NCBI GenBank assembly: GCA_017938925.1
Contig: JAGBAO010000007.1
Location: forward strand, 1 to 44,684
Source of the DNA: Bacteroidales bacterium
GTDB lineage: Bacteria; Bacteroidota; Bacteroidia; Bacteroidales; UBA932
Direction of reading: 5' to 3'
Length of the DNA: 44,684 nucleotides
Positions 40,579 through 44,684 of this stretch are shown here, piece by piece (position 1 is the first letter of the stretch; every line of letters starts with the position of its first letter). A model generated the notes under the pieces. It ran no database searches and was not told where the DNA came from. It saw nothing but the letters and a program-made list of their open reading frames with translations. A program made the position numbers and the translations under genes.

Positions 40579-42014
40579 CCGACTGAGCCCTCCAATGAAA
40601 CCTGCAGGAGCTTCTGGGCCTCGACGGCGAACTCCATAGGCAGTTTTGACAGCACCTCACGTGCATATCCGTTCACGATAAGTCCCACAGCCTCCTCCGG
40701 ACCGATTCCTCGCTGGTTGCAGTAGAAGAGCTGGTCCTCGCTGATCTTGGAAGTGGTCGCCTCATGCTCCACCACCGCGGTCCTGTTCGCATTCTCGATG
40801 TACGGGAAAGTGTGGGCTCCACACTGAGAGCCGATCAGAAGGCTGTCGCACTGAGAGTAGTTCCTCGCATTGTCTGCTCCCGGAAGCATCTTCACCAGAC
40901 CACGGTAGCTGTTCTGGCTGCGGCCGGCAGAGATACCCTTGCTGATGATCCTGCTTCGGGTGTTGCGGCCTATATGTATCATCTTGGTTCCGGTGTCCGC
41001 CTGCTGGAAATTATTGGTCACCGCCACGGAATAGAACTCTGATGACGAGTTGTCTCCCTTGAGGATGGTCGAAGGATACTTCCATGTGATGGCCGATCCC
41101 GTTTCCACCTGAGTCCATGAAAGATGGCTTCCTGAGCCCTTGCAGATTCCTCTCTTGGTCACGAAGTTGAATATTCCTCCTCTGCCCTGGGCATCTCCCG
41201 GATACCAGTTCTGGACTGTCGAATACTTCACCTCGGCATCCTTCTCCACGATGATCTCGACCACTGCCGCATGGAGCTGGTTCTCGTCACGCATAGGTGC
41301 GGTACAGCCTTCCATATAGCTTACATACGAGCCCTCGTCAGCCACAATCAGAGTTCTTTCAAACTGACCGGTTCCGGCAGCATTGATACGGAAGTAGCTT
41401 GAGAGTTCCATAGGGCACCGCACTCCCTTCGGGATATACACGAACGAGCCGTCGCTGAAGACCGCCGAGTTTAGGGCTGCATAGAAGTTGTCGCCCACCG
41501 GCACGACTGACGCCAGATATTTGCGGACCAGATCAGGATGTTCGCGCACAGCCTCAGAGAAAGAACAGAATATTATTCCTTTCTCAGCCAGGGCCGCACG
41601 GAAGGTTGTGGTCACGGAAACCGAATCGAACACGGCATCCACAGCCACGCCGGCCAGAGCCGCCCTTTCATGAAGCGGAATGCCCAGCTTGTCGAAGGTC
41701 TTCTCCAGTTCCGGGTCTATCTCCTTCGGCCTGTCCTCGTCCTTCTTCGGGGCGGCATAGTAAATTATGTCCTGGAAATCGATTTCCGGAATGTCCAGAT
41801 GGGCCCATGTCGGAAGCGTCATCTTCTGCCAGCGGCGGAATGCCTCCAGACGGAACTCCAGCATCCACTCCGGTTCCTGCTTCTTCGCGGAAATCAGGCG
41901 TATGATATCTTCATTGAGACCTTTAGGTATAAACTCCTGCTCGACATCCGTGACGAAGCCGTGCTCATATTCCTTGTCTGCAATGCTGTCTAATATTTCT
42001 CTATCCTTACTCAT
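40575..42014 (-). CDS. sufB: Fe-S cluster assembly scaffold protein SufB
   Basis: The product is 479 aa from [16 protein letters not shown] (42014). This is the expected family length of about 480. Typical segments are [23 protein letters not shown] at the N-terminus, [42 protein letters not shown] in the middle, and [22 protein letters not shown] near the C-terminus. It is the scaffold on which new clusters form. It is the first gene of the operon with a good promoter 48 bp upstream. Confidence 0.97.
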   Translation of the reverse strand: MSKDREILDSIADKEYEHGFVTDVEQEFIPKGLNEDIIRLISAKKQEPEWMLEFRLEAFRRWQKMTLPTWAHLDIPEIDFQDIIYYAAPKKDEDRPKEIDPELEKTFDKLGIPLHERAALAGVAVDAVFDSVSVTTTFRAALAEKGIIFCSFSEAVREHPDLVRKYLASVVPVGDNFYAALNSAVFSDGSFVYIPKGVRCPMELSSYFRINAAGTGQFERTLIVADEGSYVSYMEGCTAPMRDENQLHAAVVEIIVEKDAEVKYSTVQNWYPGDAQGRGGIFNFVTKRGICKGSGSHLSWTQVETGSAITWKYPSTILKGDNSSSEFYSVAVTNNFQQADTGTKMIHIGRNTRSRIISKGISAGRSQNSYRGLVKMLPGADNARNYSQCDSLLIGSQCGAHTFPYIENANRTAVVEHEATTSKISEDQLFYCNQRGIGPEEAVGLIVNGYAREVLSKLPMEFAVEAQKLLQVSLEGSVG

Positions 42015-42061
42015 AAAAATGCTATCCTTGCAATGTCTGAACCACAAAAAGGTCCGACTTG

Positions 42062-42092
42062 CAAAGATAGCACTTTTAGAGTTCTATCAAAA
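42062..42092 (-). promoter_or_regulatory. Promoter of the suf operon
   Basis: On the minus strand TTTTG (42088-42092) precedes the -7 box TATCTTTG (42062-42069) by 18 nt, close to the Bacteroidota consensus. Transcription should start near 42055, leaving a leader of about 41 nt before the ATG at 42014. Confidence 0.7.
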
Positions 42093-42110
42093 GCGTATTT
42101 CGCGTCAAGT

Positions 42111-43010
42111 CTACCTCTCTTCCACAAATACTCCCTCCACGAAGACATTTCCCTTCATATCTTCTGCCGGGATCAGGCAGATGCCGTCCTCTCCGACAGC
42201 CAGACACTCCTGTCTGCCCGCAGAGTGGACTACGACTCCGCTACAGAAGAAACCGGGAGCAGGGACAGCCCTGACCTCGAACGGAATCCCTTCCGGAACC
42301 TGATGATTATCCAGCGTCACCCCGTCTGACGAAAGTACCTCACCGTTCCTGTTTGCAGTGTTGACGACACACTGGCCCGGTGCATGGCCAAGTGCTGCCG
42401 CCTTTTTCATGACTTTACCCATTGGGACATCTGTAACTGAGATATTATCTATATAGCAGATCCCATCCTCTGTATAGCCATGAGGCGACTCGCAGTCGGG
42501 AACCACGACAAGACTGTATATGTCAATCCCACCGTTGCCTTTGACCGGGAGTGACAGCCACTGCCAGCTGTCGGCCGGAATATCTGTCCGAGACATAGCC
42601 CAGAACTGCTCCGTAGTTTCAGGCTGGGTCTTTCTGTCGCGTCGCTTACCAAGTCCGATGACCATAACCCTGCCGCCATAAGGACGATGGACCATCAGAT
42701 TCACATACTTCACCTGCGGAGTCAGTTCAAAGGTCTCCTTCAATCCCACACAAACCCCGAAAGTGTTACTTCCATACCTTGACCGCTGCACGGCCAGAAT
42801 TCCTGACGAAGGATTGATTTCATCAAGAAGGAAATTAGCCGTCACGGCCGCATTGCCAGCAAGGATCCCGGTTCGGAAAGGAGACTCTTCCCACGAATCA
42901 TACACTCCTATGCCCGTAAAGTCCTCAACATCAAACGACACTGATGTCTGGGCGGACAGAAGAGCCGGGACGGACACAAGGACAGATGCTATAATATATC
43001 TTAGATCCAT
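42111..43010 (-). CDS. Secreted beta-sandwich protein of unknown function downstream of the fucosidase
   Basis: The product is 299 aa with a signal peptide ending LLSAQ (about residue 20). Alternating strands (SVSFDVEDFTGIGVYDSWEES, KYVNLMVHRPYGGRVMVIGLG, ICYIDNISVTDVP) suggest a carbohydrate-binding-module-like sandwich, with a small C-terminal domain (about 205-299) carrying GVTLDNHQVPEGIPFEVRAVPAPGF. I do not recognise a catalytic motif. It starts 1 bp after the fucosidase stop and is almost certainly co-transcribed with it, so a role in handling the same glycan is likely. Confidence 0.7.
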   Translation of the reverse strand: MDLRYIIASVLVSVPALLSAQTSVSFDVEDFTGIGVYDSWEESPFRTGILAGNAAVTANFLLDEINPSSGILAVQRSRYGSNTFGVCVGLKETFELTPQVKYVNLMVHRPYGGRVMVIGLGKRRDRKTQPETTEQFWAMSRTDIPADSWQWLSLPVKGNGGIDIYSLVVVPDCESPHGYTEDGICYIDNISVTDVPMGKVMKKAAALGHAPGQCVVNTANRNGEVLSSDGVTLDNHQVPEGIPFEVRAVPAPGFFCSGVVVHSAGRQECLAVGEDGICLIPAEDMKGNVFVEGVFVEER

Positions 43011-43011
43011 A

Positions 43012-44520
43012 TCAATACACGCTTAGTTTACTTATAAGAGGACAGGCTTTGGAGTCTTCGATCACCACCCTGAGTTTCCTGACATCATAGCCGTCGCCAA
43101 AACTTTCTGATGTGCTCCCGTTCAACGGAATTATACGTTTGTATCCGATGGTGGTCGTTTCCACATCTGCCGCCACCCTCTCCCATGTCTTGCCGTCTAC
43201 AGATATTTCGACCCTGAATTCCTTCACTCTCTGTCCTTTGGGAATATATTCCATCAGTTCCACATAGCGCACCTTCTGAATCCGTTTCCAAGCCAGGGTC
43301 AGGACAGCCGTTTCAACCCCGTCATCAGTTGCCCAGTAAGTGTCTCTGTCGCCATCTGTCACATTCCCTGCCTTATAGTTTCTATGTCTGCCCGGCTTTC
43401 TTTCCGAATCAGCACAGACACGGGCCTTCAAGGCCAGATCGTTTCCGAATCTCGATTTCAGGAGGTCTCCCAGGGCAGCCAAAGAGTCGGCTGTCGCTTC
43501 CGGAAGCCTGCCGGACCTGTCGGGAGGCAGATTCAGAATCAGGGTCGAATTCCTGCCTACCGTCTCAAGATACATCCTGAAAAGACGTTCTGGCGACAGC
43601 ACTCTCTCACCGTCATGGTAAAACCATCCTCTGTCGGTAGCCTTTGCGTCGCTTTCACCCGGAAACCATATCCAGCCGTCCTCAGAGCCATACATGCCGT
43701 TGCCTTCCGGTGCACAGCCTCTGTTCTCCGCAGACCAGTTGGTCTGCCCCGCCCAGCCGGCTTCGTTGCCAATCCATCTGGACTCTCCTCCGAGGCCCCA
43801 CATCACGCAGTCCGGACACACGCGATGGATACTGTCCCTCAGGTTCGGAATATCATAATATGTGTTCCTGTCCACACTCACGACATCGTTCCTGCCGCCA
43901 TAGAATCCATTCCCTCCGTTTGCTCCGTCGAACCACATTTCAAACTGGTCGTCACCATATTCCGCAAGTTCGGCACATTGTCTGAGAAAGACGTCGCGGA
44001 CATATCGGTCCGAGCCATAGTACGCACTGTTTCTGTCCCACGGTGAGACATAGAACCCGTAATTCATTCCCAAGTCGCCGGCTGCAGCCGCAAAATCAGC
44101 AGGGATATTGACGGCGCGGCCATATTCGTTGCCGGAAGCTGTTATATTGTGTTCCGTCGTCTCTGTAGGCCACAGGCAGAATCCGTCATGATGCTTGACG
44201 ACAGCTATCCCCCCTCTCATTCCTGCTCTGGCTGCCACCTCCAGCCACTGACGCGGATCCGGCTGTGCAGTAGGAGCAAAAAGGCGCGGGTCTTCATTTC
44301 CGTATCCCCATTCCCTGCCGGTGTAGGTATTCATACCATAATGGAAAAACGCATAGAACTCCGTCTCCTGCCACTTCAGCTGACGGGGATGAGGCACAGG
44401 GTGTACCGGCGCCGGTTCATTGTCAGGATTCGGAAGATTCTGCTCTCGGAGCTTCAGCTGCGCATCTGCCACGACGGGAGCGACGAGCGTGAGCGAGATG
44501 ATGAGTATGATAGGCTTCAT
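43012..44520 (-). CDS. Alpha-L-fucosidase, glycoside hydrolase family 29, with C-terminal F5/8 type C domain
   Basis: The product is 502 aa with a signal ending VVADAQ (about residue 20). It removes alpha-L-fucose from glycans. Family GH29 signatures are FFHYGMNTYTGREWG (58-72), KHHDGFCLWPT (109-119) and QFEMWFDGANGG (192-203), where Asp198 is the expected nucleophile. The acid/base residue cannot be assigned with certainty. From about residue 365 the sequence becomes a discoidin-like domain (KAGNVTDGDRDTYWATDDG, VRKLRVVIED), which binds sugars in many such enzymes. It is not part of a SusCD locus here. Host mucin or dietary fucosides are plausible substrates. Confidence 0.95.
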   Translation of the reverse strand: MKPIILIISLTLVAPVVADAQLKLREQNLPNPDNEPAPVHPVPHPRQLKWQETEFYAFFHYGMNTYTGREWGYGNEDPRLFAPTAQPDPRQWLEVAARAGMRGGIAVVKHHDGFCLWPTETTEHNITASGNEYGRAVNIPADFAAAAGDLGMNYGFYVSPWDRNSAYYGSDRYVRDVFLRQCAELAEYGDDQFEMWFDGANGGNGFYGGRNDVVSVDRNTYYDIPNLRDSIHRVCPDCVMWGLGGESRWIGNEAGWAGQTNWSAENRGCAPEGNGMYGSEDGWIWFPGESDAKATDRGWFYHDGERVLSPERLFRMYLETVGRNSTLILNLPPDRSGRLPEATADSLAALGDLLKSRFGNDLALKARVCADSERKPGRHRNYKAGNVTDGDRDTYWATDDGVETAVLTLAWKRIQKVRYVELMEYIPKGQRVKEFRVEISVDGKTWERVAADVETTTIGYKRIIPLNGSTSESFGDGYDVRKLRVVIEDSKACPLISKLSVY

Positions 44521-44536
44521 CTTATTTAATTTACAA

Positions 44537-44562
44537 AGGGTTCTCGCCGAAACGGGAACCCT
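44537..44562 (-). terminator. Hairpin after the pyrophosphatase gene
   Basis: On the minus strand AGGGTTCCCG pairs with CGAGAACCCT (one G-U) around a 6-nt loop, followed by a short TTTG. It lies between the hppA stop and the fucosidase start and is a probable but weak terminator. Confidence 0.5.
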
Positions 44563-44608
44563 GATATCTGATTCAGACGGATATGAACAAACTGTCTGTG
44601 GAAAGCTC

Positions 44609-44684
<76 letters not shown>

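Overview
The window comes from the chromosome of an anaerobic member of the Bacteroidota, most likely a gut or rumen Bacteroidales. The evidence is a SusC/SusD pair, many lipoproteins with acidic residues just after the lipobox cysteine, promoter -7 boxes of the TAnnTTTG type in place of -10 boxes, very weak Shine-Dalgarno signals, an oxygen-sensitive class III ribonucleotide reductase (NrdD/NrdG) and a Suf iron-sulfur system. Genus and species cannot be decided from the sequence. No tRNA, rRNA or CRISPR array was seen.

Positions 1-3150 are an accessory, repeat-built island. An ORF6N-domain gene (264-857, minus) is bracketed by two 123-bp direct repeats. A Rpn/PD-(D/E)XK nuclease gene (1437-2396, minus) is bracketed by two 347-bp direct repeats that carry paired stem-loops and a terminator. 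A broken Rpn gene lies at the left edge, and a broken C-terminus of an unidentified protein lies at 2586-2798. The second 347-bp copy also supplies the apparent terminator of the large operon to its right.

Positions 3186-22294 hold one tightly packed minus-strand operon of nine genes. In transcription order they are: lipoprotein (463 aa), Ig-like repeat lipoprotein with a C-terminal Lcl/DUF1566 domain (1140 aa), lipoprotein (631 aa), SusC-like TonB-dependent transporter, SusD-like lipoprotein, lipoprotein (788 aa), subtilisin-family S8 protease lipoprotein, small lipoprotein, and DUF4988/BACON lipoprotein with a tandem-duplicated C-terminal domain. There is no glycoside hydrolase, lyase or dedicated regulator, and the only recognisable enzyme is a protease. 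I read this as a surface protein- or peptide-harvesting Sus-like system, and it is the best candidate for an undescribed system here. The Lcl domain of the 1140-aa protein has a C-terminus resembling the variable region of diversity-generating retroelement targets.

Positions 22311-32240 start with a divergent promoter, a 183-nt structured RNA or leader, and a phosphopantetheinyl transferase gene. nrdD (plus) then faces an operon on the minus strand (TPR lipoprotein-like secreted protein, EnvC-like protein, epimerase, nrdG). Two strong palindromes separate nrdD and nrdG. An ECF sigma factor and a two-part membrane/beta-barrel partner follow.

Positions 32235-38358 are housekeeping: mlaF-mlaE (minus, no MCE gene beside them), yifB/comM, tsaE, a secreted protein of unknown function, and ispE. 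Positions 38309-42092 are a suf operon with an unusual order, sufB-pnuC-sufC-sufD, in which SufD is only 209 aa. A long inverted repeat lies between sufD and ispE. Positions 42111-44684 hold a GH29 alpha-L-fucosidase, a secreted beta-sandwich-like protein and the last codons of a membrane pyrophosphatase.
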